Notes: generated from the sequence alone by a model not told the origin. DNA of 64,000 bases from Alphaproteobacteria bacterium (GCA_009995595.1 JAACPE010000005.1:1-64000), one strand, 5' to 3'; numbered from the stretch's first letter, positions 1-10,412 are shown. Translations and numbers: made by a program.

Positions 1-531
1 TAAACGCGCCCCATAACCAAGGGCGAAAAACCAACAAAATGAAGCGATCATCGCGCCAAGACCAAATATGTATTTGCCCTGTTCTCCATATCCCGCCGCA
101 AGGCCGCCTATAAGAACAACAGTATCCAGATAGACATGCGGGTTGAGAAGGCTGATTCCCATGATAATGAGGATAATTTCTTTGGCTGACCCTTGTTGTA
201 TCAATCCTTTGGCTTGGTCCTGACTTAAGACTGCTGGCTTAAACGCGCGGTAAAATGATTTTGCACCGTAAACAATTAAAAATGCGGCGCCTCCCCATGT
301 AATATAGGTAATGAGGCTTGGAAATTTTTCAAGAAGCGCGCCAAACCCTAAAACTCCTGAGCCAATCAACATGACATCTATAAGGCTCGCGGTTAGCGCC
401 GTGACAAAAACATGATGTTTTTTTATCCCTTGACGCAAAACAAATGCATTTTGCAGGCCAATCGCCATAATTAAAGATGCCCCTAAAAAGAAGCCTTTGA
501 AGAATGTGACAGCGGTCATATCGATATCCAT
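1..531 (-). CDS. LysE/ArgO-family amino-acid exporter (partial, C-terminus outside window)
   Basis: Partial gene: 177 codons are open from the ATG at 531 to the window edge, so the C-terminus is missing. The translation starts MDIDMTAVTFFKGFFLGASL and has several hydrophobic segments. Two family-like stretches are visible: LIDVMLIGSGVLGFG near residue 47 and LLNPHVYLDTVVLIGG near residue 130, the latter matching the NPxxYLDT signature of LysE/ArgO exporters. These inner-membrane proteins export lysine or arginine; the substrate here is inferred only. A second in-frame ATG at 519 is possible, and neither start has a strong ribosome-binding site. It is divergent from guaB. Confidence 0.85.
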   Translation of the reverse strand, partial: MDIDMTAVTFFKGFFLGASLIMAIGLQNAFVLRQGIKKHHVFVTALTASLIDVMLIGSGVLGFGALLEKFPSLITYITWGGAAFLIVYGAKSFYRAFKPAVLSQDQAKGLIQQGSAKEIILIIMGISLLNPHVYLDTVVLIGGLAAGYGEQGKYIFGLGAMIASFCWFFALGYGARL

Positions 532-575
532 AGGGCTTTTATAGCGACTATTGCGACTATTTGAAGAGTTTATCG

Positions 576-603
576 TTTACTTTTATTAAAAAAAGCGTAT
601 ATC
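576..603 (+). promoter_or_regulatory. candidate guaB promoter
   Basis: TTTACT (576-581) and TATATC (598-603) are separated by 16 bp, about 45 bp upstream of the guaB start, in the divergent region with the exporter gene. Both boxes are only partial matches to a sigma-70 consensus. A 9-bp tandem duplication (GCGACTATT at 544-552 and 553-561) lies just upstream. Confidence 0.35.
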
Positions 604-622
604 TATGCTGCAAATTCAATAG

Positions 623-2137
<1,515 letters not shown>

Positions 2138-2142
2138 CGCCT

Positions 2143-2682
2143 GTGGAGATTATTAGGGCATCAAAAGATCATATCTGCGACCTTGCGGGTGTTCATCTGG
2201 CAAGTAAGCTTGTTGCAGAGGAGGGCATCGTTGATCCGGATTATCTTGCAAGCTTTTCCAAAGCAGGCTACGAGGCCAAATGGTCACAATGGGTGAGCGC
2301 GGAAGAGACGCAAACCTATATCGGCTATGTCGATAATACCCCCGTCGGTCTTGTGAGTTTTGGTAAACTAAGAACTCCACCCGCGGGAACATCAAAAATC
2401 CGCCCGCTTTATTCTTCAGAAATCTATGCCATTTACATTCACCCCGACTATTTCCAAAAAGGGTATGGCCGCACCCTTATGAGTTTTGCTGCGCAGGAAT
2501 TAATGGCGCAAAACCACAAATCCATGTGCCTTTGGGCCATTGAAAAAAATAAACGGGCTTGTGCGTTTTATAACGCGCTTGGCGGTGCGCGCGTTGGTAA
2601 GCAAGTGGTTGAGATGGGTCGCTCTCATATCAAAGAAGCCTGCTATGCATGGCGCAATCTTTCTGTTATAACTGGTCGCTAA
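2143..2682 (+). CDS. GNAT-family N-acetyltransferase
   Basis: A 179-residue acetyl-CoA-dependent acyltransferase of the GNAT fold. The acetyl-CoA loop is visible as YIHPDYFQKGYGRTLM near residue 100, with the Q-x-x-G-x-G arrangement typical of motif A, followed by CLWAIEKNKRACAFYNALGG, which is motif B-like. The start is a GTG five bases after the guaB stop, so it is probably transcribed with guaB. The acyl acceptor cannot be told from sequence. Functions seen in this family include antibiotic, polyamine or protein N-acetylation. Confidence 0.88.
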   Translation: MEIIRASKDHICDLAGVHLASKLVAEEGIVDPDYLASFSKAGYEAKWSQWVSAEETQTYIGYVDNTPVGLVSFGKLRTPPAGTSKIRPLYSSEIYAIYIHPDYFQKGYGRTLMSFAAQELMAQNHKSMCLWAIEKNKRACAFYNALGGARVGKQVVEMGRSHIKEACYAWRNLSVITGR

Positions 2683-2729
2683 CAACCCCTTGTTAGCAGA
2701 AACGTTATAATAACAAGGAGTGTGACCTC

Positions 2730-3176
2730 ATGAATATTGCCATCTTATTTCCTGTTCTCGCTTTTATGGCGGGAGCGATGACGGCGTTTCAGCCCCTAAC
2801 GAATGCGAAGCTAAATCAGCATGTTGATTCAGCGATTTGGGTATCGTTTATCTCTTTTGCCTTTGGCACAGTTCTGCTCTTTGTGCTCGGTATGATCACT
2901 CAAGGAAAATTTATGACATTAGAGATGTCAGGCTTGAAATGGTGGATGTTCGTGAGCGGCGCTTTAGGGGCTTTTTATGTCACTGCCGCTTTATATGTTG
3001 TGCCTTATCTTGGCGTTGCGGTGCTGGCGTCCTTATCTACGGCTGGCGCTCTTATTATGTCTGCCATATTATCACATTATGGCGTCCTTTCAGATATGCC
3101 GCGCCCGATCACGATGCAAAAATTCGTTGGTATGACCCTTTTGGCGATTGGCGCTATCGTGACGTTAAAAGCATAA
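2730..3176 (+). CDS. DMT-superfamily membrane protein, YdcZ/DUF606-like
   Basis: A 148-residue inner-membrane protein with about five hydrophobic helices, the size of a half-length small multidrug-type transporter. The N-terminal helix followed by TAFQPLTNAKLNQHV and the later AALYVVPYLGVAVLASLSTAG resemble the YdcZ (DUF606) family, which has no established substrate. It starts at ATG 2730 behind AAGGAG (2716-2721) with good spacing. No functional partner is evident nearby. Confidence 0.8.
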   Translation: MNIAILFPVLAFMAGAMTAFQPLTNAKLNQHVDSAIWVSFISFAFGTVLLFVLGMITQGKFMTLEMSGLKWWMFVSGALGAFYVTAALYVVPYLGVAVLASLSTAGALIMSAILSHYGVLSDMPRPITMQKFVGMTLLAIGAIVTLKA

Positions 3177-3274
3177 AAATATGTATGAACGGTCAAGCTT
3201 ATATGAATATCCTCTTGCTATTTTAAAGCGTTGGAATATGCTCCCTCAACTATTTTGTTAAAGGAGATAACATA

Positions 3275-3532
3275 ATGAAATATCTAAGCATAATGACACT
3301 CGCATTCGTTCTTGGTTTTGCTTCAACACCTGTTAAAGCATATGAAGAGCCAGTGGCAGAAGTAACAACTGAAACAGCTTGTAAAGAAGTTGTGGCTGAA
3401 GACGGTACTGTAACAGAAGTCTGTGAAGACGCTGCTACAGAAGCGGCAGTAGAAGCTGTTGAAGGCATGGCTGATAAAGCACATGAGTCAACAGATACTG
3501 AATCAACAATGGATGAGCCATCAGCTGAATAA
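3275..3532 (+). CDS. small acidic exported protein, unknown function
   Basis: An 85-residue protein with a clear Sec signal peptide (MKYLSIMTLAFVLGFASTPVKA, cleavage probably after VKA). The mature part is rich in Glu, Asp, Thr and Ala and has two cysteines (TACKEV and EVCEDA) that could form a disulfide. AAAGGAG lies 7 bases upstream and a strong terminator follows, so this is probably a single-gene transcript. It is periplasmic by inference. I recognise no family. Confidence 0.75.
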   Translation: MKYLSIMTLAFVLGFASTPVKAYEEPVAEVTTETACKEVVAEDGTVTEVCEDAATEAAVEAVEGMADKAHESTDTESTMDEPSAE

Positions 3533-3556
3533 TCTGGGTAAACATCTAGAATAAGA

Positions 3557-3590
3557 AAAAGCCTCTCTTTATCTAAAGAGGGGCTTTTTT
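3557..3590 (+). terminator. rho-independent terminator
   Basis: A GC-containing stem (AAGCCTCTCTTT with AAAGAGGGGCTT, loop ATCT) is followed by a T-run. It lies 25 bases after the small exported-protein gene. Confidence 0.85.
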
Positions 3591-3626
3591 CTTTCCTTTT
3601 GTCCTTAAAAACTTTAGAACAGGGCT

Positions 3627-4934
3627 ATGAAACAAGGTGCTTGTATACAAGCTGTTATTGATATCTCTGAGCGTATCGCCAAAAGCCGTATCCCTATGGA
3701 TAATGTGTTACGCGATTACATGCAGCATAAGCGCTATATTGGCTCTAAAGATCGGGCTTCAATCGTTGAACTTGCCTATGACGTAATGCGTTCAACGGCG
3801 CGGCTTGGTTGGTGGCTGGATACTATAAAAAGTGCCGATACACCGCGCCTTCGTGTTCTTGCTTATTTGTGTTTGGCCGAAGAAAAAAACAAATTCTTGC
3901 TTGATCAAATTTTTGATGGTGAAAAATATTCTCCTGAAGTTTTAACCAGTGAAGAGTACCAAATCATCAAACAGCTTGAAGGCAAAACCCTAGATCATGA
4001 TGAGATGCCCGACGATGTACGCGCTGAATGCCCTCCATGGGCGGTGGATCGCCTAAAGGCGCTTTATGGTGACAATTTCGAACATGAATTAAAGGCCATG
4101 CTGCCAACTGCGGCGCTTGATCTTCGGGTTAATACCATTAAAACAGATATTGAAGGCGTGCAAAAATCTCTCGCTAAAGATGGTGTTATAACCCATAAAA
4201 CGCCTTATTCTCCCGTGGCTTTACGTGTCGAAGGTAAAGCGTATATGAGCGCAACAAAAGCCTTTCATGCGGGTCTTGTTGAAATCCAAGACGAGGGCTC
4301 ACAGCTTATTGCGCTTGTATGTGGCGTAAAACCGGGTATGCGTGTCCTTGATTTTTGTGCGGGCGGGGGCGGCAAAACGCTGGCCTTGGCGGCGCAGATG
4401 GAAAACAAAGGGATCATTATGGCGATGGATAACGATTCCCGCCGCCTTGAAAAGGGGCGCAGACGGTATAAAAAAGCAGGCGTTCATAATATTGAAGTGC
4501 GCTCTTTGGAGGATGAAAAAAACCGTAAATGGCTACGCCGTCAAAAAGGGACGATGGATGTTGTTTTGGTTGATGCCCCGTGTTCAAGCTCGGGCACATG
4601 GCGCCGAAACCCTGATTTACGCTGGAATCAATATGGGCCGAGCCTCGATGAAATTAAAGTTATGCAAGAAGAAATTCTTGAACGCGTAGCCGATAAGGTA
4701 AAGCCAGAAGGTCGTTTGGTTTATGCCACGTGTTCTCTTTTCCCTGAAGAAAATGAAAATCAGGTTAAAAAATTCCTAGAAAAACACCCTGATTATGAGG
4801 TTTTGCCTCTCTCTCAGATATGGGATAGTAATTGGGGAAAAAAGCCAGAATCAGACCCTTACTTGAGGCTTTCTCCCCTTCAAAGCAATACTGATGGCTT
4901 CTTTGCAGCCATTTTGCAGAGAAAAAATTCCTAA
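3627..4934 (+). CDS. rsmB: 16S rRNA m5C methyltransferase, RsmB/NOL1-NOP2-Sun family
   Basis: A 435-residue SAM-dependent RNA cytosine-C5 methyltransferase. The N-terminal 130 residues resemble the NusB-like RNA-binding domain of RsmB. The Rossmann-like catalytic domain follows, with VLDFCAGGGGKTLALAAQM for SAM binding, VLVDAPCSSSGTWRRNPDL for motif IV with its PC, and VYATCSLFPEEN for motif VI with the catalytic cysteine. By homology the target is 16S rRNA (C967 in E. coli); other family members hit different rRNA or tRNA positions, so the exact site is inferred. Confidence 0.9.
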   Translation: MKQGACIQAVIDISERIAKSRIPMDNVLRDYMQHKRYIGSKDRASIVELAYDVMRSTARLGWWLDTIKSADTPRLRVLAYLCLAEEKNKFLLDQIFDGEKYSPEVLTSEEYQIIKQLEGKTLDHDEMPDDVRAECPPWAVDRLKALYGDNFEHELKAMLPTAALDLRVNTIKTDIEGVQKSLAKDGVITHKTPYSPVALRVEGKAYMSATKAFHAGLVEIQDEGSQLIALVCGVKPGMRVLDFCAGGGGKTLALAAQMENKGIIMAMDNDSRRLEKGRRRYKKAGVHNIEVRSLEDEKNRKWLRRQKGTMDVVLVDAPCSSSGTWRRNPDLRWNQYGPSLDEIKVMQEEILERVADKVKPEGRLVYATCSLFPEENENQVKKFLEKHPDYEVLPLSQIWDSNWGKKPESDPYLRLSPLQSNTDGFFAAILQRKNS

Positions 4935-5022
4935 ATTTAATTAAATATTCTTGACATTATAATCGCCATATACCAACACTATATTTAGTTGGCATTAAAC
5001 ATTTATAATTAAGGAGTAAATA

Positions 5023-5631
5023 ATGCGTTTAATTTCTGTGTGTGGGGATACACTTTTCAAAAGCTCTTATATAACAATAAAAGAATCTGTCGAAGAAGCA
5101 GTCTCTGAAGGGGCGTCCCTTCATAATATTAACTTAAGAGGCGCTAAGTTATCAGGCGCGCGCCTTGATATGGCTAAAATGAATCATGCCTGTTTATGGG
5201 GCGCCGATTTAACGGGGGCAGATATGAGTGATGGTTTATTTAAGGGCGCTGATTTTAGGACGGCCATTTTGAAAGATACCTGCCTTGCCGATAGTGACTG
5301 TGGTGGTGCAAACTTCCATGGAGCTTATTTTTCAAGAACGATCTTGAATGGTACTCATTTATCACAATCTAAATTTTCCTGCCCTAGTCTTTTTTCCTGC
5401 GATTTATCGCATGTTCAGACATTGCGGGGTGCTGTTTTTTGCCACCAAGGGGAAATTGATTGCCCAATGGATCATCCACCAATTGTTATCCATGGTTTGC
5501 ATCAGCCGATCGTCATTATGGGGCATGATTTATTAATTGGTACACAGCGGCTCTCAAAGGACTGTTTTGGGGTAGCTCAAAAAACTATTATTCATGAGAT
5601 CACAAAAAGTCTTTGCAACCATAAAGTGTAA
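5023..5631 (+). CDS. pentapeptide-repeat protein
   Basis: A 202-residue protein. From about residue 37 to 120 it has tandem A(D/N)LxG-like pentapeptides (for example INLRGAKLSGARLDMAKM and ADLTGADMSDGLFKGADF), which fold as a right-handed quadrilateral beta-helix. The repeats degrade toward residue 130, after which a non-repeat tail (IDCPMDHPPIVIHGLHQPIV) follows. Some family members mimic DNA and protect gyrase, but most have no known role. AAGGAG precedes the ATG. It is surrounded by unknown genes in a more AT-rich stretch. Confidence 0.85.
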   Translation: MRLISVCGDTLFKSSYITIKESVEEAVSEGASLHNINLRGAKLSGARLDMAKMNHACLWGADLTGADMSDGLFKGADFRTAILKDTCLADSDCGGANFHGAYFSRTILNGTHLSQSKFSCPSLFSCDLSHVQTLRGAVFCHQGEIDCPMDHPPIVIHGLHQPIVIMGHDLLIGTQRLSKDCFGVAQKTIIHEITKSLCNHKV

Positions 5632-5773
5632 TTATTTTTTATTTATTTGACGAAATATTGACAAAAAATAGGCTTTTACAACGTTTTTAGATTTTTATTA
5701 ACCTCTCCTTAATATTTTTTACTTATAAAAACACAACTATAAGTTTTACATAACAGTAAAGGGGGCGACCATA

Positions 5774-6130
5774 ATGTGTAAAAAACAAATAGCGAATGAC
5801 AATATCAAAATCGGCCAATATCAACTGCCAAAAACAAGGATTCAAGAACTATGTATTTTTGAAATAAAACAACTAGCAGATAAAGAAGCGACCTATAAAG
5901 CTCAATGCCTTCAGGCAATTAAGGAGTATAAACAATGGCAAAAAGCGATAGCGCAGGAAACTGATTTAATTGAGCTTTTATATGGCACGATGGAAGGAAA
6001 AATACACCACGATAAAATGAAAAATATGATCCAGCTTTACTGGGCCATACGCAAACATTTTCGAAGTGCCTTTACATCCTATATCAATCAAACAAAAATT
6101 TACACACCACCAATCCGGATGGCTGCGTAG
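5774..6130 (+). CDS. hypothetical protein
   Basis: A 118-residue Lys- and Gln-rich soluble protein, predicted mostly helical (for example KEATYKAQCLQAIKEYKQWQ), with no signal peptide or recognisable catalytic motif. The start at ATG 5774 has a purine-rich AAAGGGGG upstream at 5758-5765. It sits between the pentapeptide-repeat gene and a MarR-like regulator in a locally AT-rich block. I do not recognise a family. Confidence 0.65.
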   Translation: MCKKQIANDNIKIGQYQLPKTRIQELCIFEIKQLADKEATYKAQCLQAIKEYKQWQKAIAQETDLIELLYGTMEGKIHHDKMKNMIQLYWAIRKHFRSAFTSYINQTKIYTPPIRMAA

Positions 6131-6161
6131 TCTTAATCACAATCATAGTAAGGGGAAAATT

Positions 6162-6383
6162 ATGATTACATTTATAAAATTAGGAAAGGTTCGTGCCTTA
6201 TCACTCGAAATAAAAAAAGAACTTGGTTTGAAACCATTTTTTCAAAAAAATAGTTTTCATTACGAAACTATTATTGATATACCATATGTACAAATTACAT
6301 ATACATCTGGTAAATGGTTCCCGAAAAGGAGGGCTGCTAATGTCAATAAAGAAAATGGAAAAACTAGAAAAAACTCTGGCTGA
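6162..6383 (+). CDS. small hypothetical protein
   Basis: A possible 73-residue basic protein starting at ATG 6162, with AAGGGG at 6150-6155. Its last 44 bases overlap the following MarR-like gene in another frame. The C-terminal residues (KRRAANVNKENGKTRKNSG) come from that overlap and look non-globular, so the reading frame may be real but decayed, or spurious. Confidence 0.35.
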   Translation: MITFIKLGKVRALSLEIKKELGLKPFFQKNSFHYETIIDIPYVQITYTSGKWFPKRRAANVNKENGKTRKNSG

Positions 6384-6663
6384 ATTTACAAAGATTGATC
6401 CTGAGTTTCCACTGCAATGGGCGCTTGTTTTTATTGAAATAGTTAAAGATGAGGGCGCATCACTGAAAGATATTTCAGAGCGAACAGGGATCTCCATGTC
6501 GGTTATGTCACGAACAATTGGCGCTTTATCAAATTACCGCCGTATGGGTAAACCTTATGGGCTGGTTTTGGTAAAATATGCCAAGGATGACAAACGCCGC
6601 AAAGTTTTAACATTGAGCGCGAAGGGTAAAAAACTTGCTACTGCTCTGGCTAAAACGATCTAA
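6340..6663 (+). CDS. MarR-like winged-helix transcriptional regulator
   Basis: A 107-residue DNA-binding protein. The helix-turn-helix is GASLKDISERTGISMSVMSR (about residues 46-65), followed by a wing with LVKYAKDDKRRKVLTLSAKG, the pattern of MarR-type wings. It is shorter than full MarR proteins (about 140 residues) and may lack part of the dimerisation helices. I choose ATG 6340 because AAAGGAGGG (6325-6333) stands 6 bases upstream; the frame is open further upstream but has no better site. A terminator follows. Its target is unknown. Confidence 0.75.
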   Translation: MSIKKMEKLEKTLAEFTKIDPEFPLQWALVFIEIVKDEGASLKDISERTGISMSVMSRTIGALSNYRRMGKPYGLVLVKYAKDDKRRKVLTLSAKGKKLATALAKTI

Positions 6664-6681
6664 AGTGATTGAGTTATAAAA

Positions 6682-6710
6682 AAGGCTCTTTGCTGAAAAC
6701 AAAGAGCCTT
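6682..6710 (+). terminator. rho-independent terminator, possibly bidirectional
   Basis: A stem of AAGGCTCTTT and AAAGAGCCTT with a 9-base loop and a T-run after it lies between the convergent MarR-like gene and the barrel-protein gene. The A-run before the stem gives a T-run on the minus strand too. Confidence 0.8.
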
Positions 6711-6743
6711 TTTTCTTTTCTGTTCTGTATGCTTTAGAGAGCC

Positions 6744-7847
6744 TTAGAAAGCTTTAGACCACCCTAAAACAACCATATTATCTCGTTTCATTTGAGGCCC
6801 ATTGAGATCTTGATAAACAGGTACTGTTCCTTCAACTGATAAACGGTGGCCGGCAAGTACGCCTTTTGGAACGACATAATTCATACCAAGCGATAAGGCG
6901 ATGCGCTCACCTCCAAAATTATCGGGATTAGCTGTCTGGACAGGAGCTACAATTCGGCGGTCAATACCATCAATATCACCTTCTGTTTCTGCACTCACGC
7001 GAAGCGATGTGCTTAAAGAGGGCACCCAACTATACGCACCCCACGCGCTCACTTCATGCTTATTGCCTAAGGTGTAATCTTGCGAATTTTCACCAAGGCG
7101 CAAAGTTGCCATATATTGCGCCCCCCAGCTATAGGCGTTTGAGCGGCCTGTATAAGTGACGCCTGGCATGAGATCATAAGTCCCAGATCCTAGCTGCATT
7201 GCGTAAGGAAGGCGCATTGTCGGCCTTGTACCCATTGGCGTTAAAACTTGATCTTCCTCTTTAATAGAGCCTGTAGGAAGACTCAAGCCAGCATTAAGGT
7301 GTATATGGTGTTTGCTATCATCATACATACGGATAAGGCCGCCCACACGCGTATCACCCCATCCAGATGTTTCGGTTGTAAATTCTCCAAGGCGTGTTGT
7401 CCCGGCTCCACCGGCAAAGGTGATATGATCCATTTCACGCTTGATATAATTTGCCATCACCATAAGCGTTACACTATCTGTTGGCGCATACATAGCGCCT
7501 AGCATATGCATATCTGTTGTCATTTCTGTCGGAACAACGCGCAAGGTAGCAGGTTGCATTGGTGTGCCAAAAAAACGGTTTGGTATGCTGGTTACAATTT
7601 GCTCAGGAGATAAGTCGTTCGTGCCATTACGGTTATCTTCCATATGCATGCGCATGTAACGATATGACATCATCCATTCGCCTTTTTCATGCATATGATC
7701 CCCCATAACCCCTTTTGGGGCATGGCCGTCTGCACGGTATTCGCCATGATGATGGTTGCCGGAAACGGCAAGCTCATTCGCTTGAGAAGGTGTACCAAAA
7801 GCTAGAGTAGAGAGCGCGCACGCGCCCATAAGTAATGTTTTTTTCAT
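6744..7847 (-). CDS. outer-membrane beta-barrel protein, Phenol_MetA_deg-like
   Basis: A 367-residue protein with a Sec signal peptide (MKKTLLMGACALSTLAFGTPSQA). A His/Met-rich N-terminal stretch (HHHGEYRADGH, MGDHMHEKGEWMMSYRYMRM) precedes alternating beta-strands, and it ends in WSKAF with the terminal Phe typical of barrel proteins recognised by BamA. The fold resembles the MetA-pathway/DUF3570-like barrels. The His and Met residues and the adjacent DUF2946 gene suggest a link to metal, probably copper, but this is inference. AAGGAT lies upstream of the ATG. Confidence 0.75.
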   Translation of the reverse strand: MKKTLLMGACALSTLAFGTPSQANELAVSGNHHHGEYRADGHAPKGVMGDHMHEKGEWMMSYRYMRMHMEDNRNGTNDLSPEQIVTSIPNRFFGTPMQPATLRVVPTEMTTDMHMLGAMYAPTDSVTLMVMANYIKREMDHITFAGGAGTTRLGEFTTETSGWGDTRVGGLIRMYDDSKHHIHLNAGLSLPTGSIKEEDQVLTPMGTRPTMRLPYAMQLGSGTYDLMPGVTYTGRSNAYSWGAQYMATLRLGENSQDYTLGNKHEVSAWGAYSWVPSLSTSLRVSAETEGDIDGIDRRIVAPVQTANPDNFGGERIALSLGMNYVVPKGVLAGHRLSVEGTVPVYQDLNGPQMKRDNMVVLGWSKAF

Positions 7848-7859
7848 TTTAATGAATCC

Positions 7860-8243
7860 TTATTTAGAAAATTTTATTTTTTGGGTAATTTTTCTAAACG
7901 AAGGAGGGGGCGCACGGGGATTTTGTAAGCTGCGCTCATGCGCGATAAGCACGCTTTGATACTGATAAACTTGATTTCGGGTTAAAGCGGCATAATAGAC
8001 CGGTAAATCCAAAGGCAAAAGGCCATAGTCTTTTATATGGGCATTTTGGAAACAAAATTGACATTGATCGCTCGTTTGCCCATGATCGCCCGATTGGTTG
8101 TTTTCAACGATACGGCGCTCAAAGCCTTCGGCTGTACATATCTCAATGACGCTGAACTTGCCTCCCCATGAAAAACCGCAAGCGGGGGCTATAACACCCA
8201 CTAAAAAGCACGTAAACACCAATATGTGGCAGAAACGATTCAT
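7860..8243 (-). CDS. DUF2946-like small exported protein
   Basis: A 127-residue protein starting at ATG 8243 with a hydrophobic signal segment (FCHILVFTCFLVGVIAPACG). It contains ICTAEG and QCQFCFQNAH, the cysteine pattern of DUF2946 proteins, which are often found near copper-handling genes. It ends 12 bases before the barrel-protein gene, so the two are likely cotranscribed. The frame is open upstream past 8243 to 8639, but that part runs antisense through guaA and is not credible as coding. The function is not established. Confidence 0.7.
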   Translation of the reverse strand: MNRFCHILVFTCFLVGVIAPACGFSWGGKFSVIEICTAEGFERRIVENNQSGDHGQTSDQCQFCFQNAHIKDYGLLPLDLPVYYAALTRNQVYQYQSVLIAHERSLQNPRAPPPSFRKITQKIKFSK

Positions 8244-8324
8244 TTGCCCTGAAAATTCCTTAATTTGTTTTCTATTTGCCCTATTTTTACTTGTCAGACA
8301 AGGGGTAAATGCAATACATAAACT

Positions 8325-9932
8325 ATGGAACAGACAGCAAAAACAATCACCCCGAACATCAACCTGAACCACCAGCATATCCTTATTTTGGATTTTGGCT
8401 CCCAAGTGACGCAGCTCATTGCGCGCCGCCTTCGAGAAAGCGGGGTTTACTGCGAAATTTGGCCGTTTAATCAGGCTGATGAGGCTAAAATTAAGGCCTA
8501 TAACCCTAAGGGTATTATCCTCTCTGGTGGCCCTTGTAGTGTCCTTGATGCGGATAGCCCGCGCGTACCTGATTGTGTCTTCACCATGAATGTTCCGGTG
8601 CTCGGTATCTGTTACGGGCAACAAGTGATGGTGCATCAACTTGGTGGTATTGTTGAAGGCGAAGAAAACAAAACAGGTGGAAGCCGTGAATTTGGCCGCG
8701 CTTATGTTGATATTATTGAAGACACGCCGCTATTTTCTGGCGCATGGGCCAAAGGTGGCAGAGAGCAAGTTTGGATGAGCCATGGCGATCATGTTGCCAA
8801 ACTTCCCGATGGGTTTAAAGCGGTCGGTAAATCGGATGGGGCGCCTTTTGCGATGATCGCCAACGAAGACAAAAAATTCTACGCCGTACAGTTCCACCCC
8901 GAAGTCGTGCATACCACAAACGGTAAAGAGCTCTATAAAAACTTTACACATAATATATGTGGCTGCTCTGGTGACTGGACGATGGCCTCCTTTCGTGAAG
9001 AGGCGATTGAAAAAATCCGCAACCAAGTGGGTCGTTCAAAAGTCATTTGCGGCCTGTCTGGCGGCGTTGACTCCTCAGTAACAGCTGTGCTTTTACACGA
9101 AGCTATTGGTGACCAACTCACTTGTATTTATGTGGATACGGGTATGATGCGACTTGGCGAGAGCGAACAAGTCGTGACCTTGTTCCGTGATCATTACAAT
9201 ATCCCCCTTATACACGAAGATGCCTCTGCGCTCTTTTTGGGGAAATTAAACGGCGTTTCTGACCCTGAAACAAAACGTAAAATTATTGGGGGCACATTTA
9301 TTGATGTCTTTGATGAGTGCGCTAAACGTATTGGCGGTGCAGACTTTTTGGCGCAAGGGACTCTTTACCCAGATGTTATTGAATCCGTCTCCTTTACTGG
9401 CGGCCCTTCAGTCACGATTAAATCACATCATAATGTTGGCGGCCTGCCTGAACGCATGAATATGAAACTGGTTGAACCCATGCGCGAATTGTTCAAAGAC
9501 GAGGTGCGCGCCTTGGGGCGCGAACTTGGCATGCCCGAAGATTTTATCGCCCGTCATCCTTTCCCCGGACCGGGTTTAGCGATCCGCTTGCCGGGTGAAA
9601 TTACCCCTGAAAAACTCGACATCCTCCGCCAAGCCGATGCGGTCTATATTGATGAGATTAAAAAAGCAGGACTTTATGATGAAATCTGGCAAGCCTTTGC
9701 CGTGCTCTTACCCGTTAAAACGGTCGGCGTAATGGGTGATGGCAGAACATACGAATATGTCTGCGCCATCCGCGCCGTGACATCAACCGACGGTATGACC
9801 GCCGATTACTACCCATTTGAGCACGAATTTTTGGGCCGCGTCATGACCCGTATGATTAACGAAGTAAAAGGCATTAACCGCGTCGTCTATGATATTACGA
9901 GTAAGCCACCGGGCACGATTGAGTGGGAGTAA
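8325..9932 (+). CDS. guaA: GMP synthase (glutamine-hydrolysing)
   Basis: Amidates XMP to GMP using glutamine and ATP. The 535-residue product has a class-I glutamine amidotransferase domain ([18 protein letters not shown]; nucleophile in [16 protein letters not shown] with the catalytic His and Glu), an ATP-pyrophosphatase domain with the PP-loop [10 protein letters not shown] near residue 240, and the C-terminal dimerisation domain ending in [13 protein letters not shown]. Length and domain order are standard. It works with guaB earlier in the window. The start at ATG 8325 gives a somewhat long N-terminus of about 15 residues before the first domain. Confidence 0.97.
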   Translation: MEQTAKTITPNINLNHQHILILDFGSQVTQLIARRLRESGVYCEIWPFNQADEAKIKAYNPKGIILSGGPCSVLDADSPRVPDCVFTMNVPVLGICYGQQVMVHQLGGIVEGEENKTGGSREFGRAYVDIIEDTPLFSGAWAKGGREQVWMSHGDHVAKLPDGFKAVGKSDGAPFAMIANEDKKFYAVQFHPEVVHTTNGKELYKNFTHNICGCSGDWTMASFREEAIEKIRNQVGRSKVICGLSGGVDSSVTAVLLHEAIGDQLTCIYVDTGMMRLGESEQVVTLFRDHYNIPLIHEDASALFLGKLNGVSDPETKRKIIGGTFIDVFDECAKRIGGADFLAQGTLYPDVIESVSFTGGPSVTIKSHHNVGGLPERMNMKLVEPMRELFKDEVRALGRELGMPEDFIARHPFPGPGLAIRLPGEITPEKLDILRQADAVYIDEIKKAGLYDEIWQAFAVLLPVKTVGVMGDGRTYEYVCAIRAVTSTDGMTADYYPFEHEFLGRVMTRMINEVKGINRVVYDITSKPPGTIEWE

Positions 9933-10180
9933 GGGCAAAGTTAATAGGGGTCGTGACGGAAGGACAAGCTATTTATATAGACGGTTTGAACATCTGGGAT
10001 TATGTTTGGCAAGATACTACAGAGCCAGATCTTGTTGTTTTTGATCCTCAATACCCTAAACAGAGACACTCTTTAACTGTATATAAAATAATAAATAATG
10101 AAAAATCTATTCAATTCGCAGCGGGAGAATTTTCAAATTGTGTATGGGGATTTTATAAGCTTAGTTTTAATGAAAATTGA
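9923..10180 (+). CDS. hypothetical protein
   Basis: An 85-residue open frame that begins with a GTG inside the last codons of guaA (10-base overlap); an alternative GTG at 9953 would remove the overlap. The sequence ([49 protein letters not shown]) has a balanced composition and looks like a small globular beta-rich protein rather than a chance frame. I recognise no family. Neither start has a convincing ribosome-binding site. Confidence 0.5.
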   Translation: MGVRAKLIGVVTEGQAIYIDGLNIWDYVWQDTTEPDLVVFDPQYPKQRHSLTVYKIINNEKSIQFAAGEFSNCVWGFYKLSFNEN

Positions 10181-10214
10181 AAATTTTTAATACTTTAATA
10201 AGAAAGACCTAACC

Positions 10215-10412
10215 ATGACGAATTTTAGCCGTATTAAAAACCTTTTACGTGGGTCGAGCACGATGCCCTCTACTATCGTGCAATCGGGTCATGTTCATTC
10301 TGCTGATGGATCATGTTGTGGCCACGACCACAGCGAGCCGATGAAGCAAGAGAGCGCTCATCATCATCACCATGATGGGTCTTGTTGTGATCATGATCAC
10401 AGTAAAGATTAA
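10215..10412 (+). CDS. His/Cys-rich small metal-binding-like protein
   Basis: A 65-residue protein. The C-terminal half carries two copies of a D-G-S-C-C-x-H-D-H-S motif (DGSCCGHDHS and DGSCCDHDHS) separated by a run of five histidines, an obvious metal-binding composition. There is no signal peptide, so a cytoplasmic metal buffer or chaperone role (zinc, nickel or copper) is plausible but unproven. ATG 10215 follows an AAGAAAG stretch. No transporter or enzyme partner adjoins it. Confidence 0.7.
   Translation: MTNFSRIKNLLRGSSTMPSTIVQSGHVHSADGSCCGHDHSEPMKQESAHHHHHDGSCCDHDHSKD

Noticed and set aside
4951-4985. TTGACA upstream of the pentapeptide-repeat gene
   Set aside because: No -10 box at 16-18 bp; the nearest TATATT is 23 bp away.
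5658-5682. TTGACA upstream of the 5774 gene
   Set aside because: The only -10-like hexamer (TACAAC) is 13 bp away, too close.
8244-8639. Extended minus-strand open frame upstream of the DUF2946 gene
   Set aside because: It runs antisense through guaA; the signal-peptide start at 8243 explains the gene.
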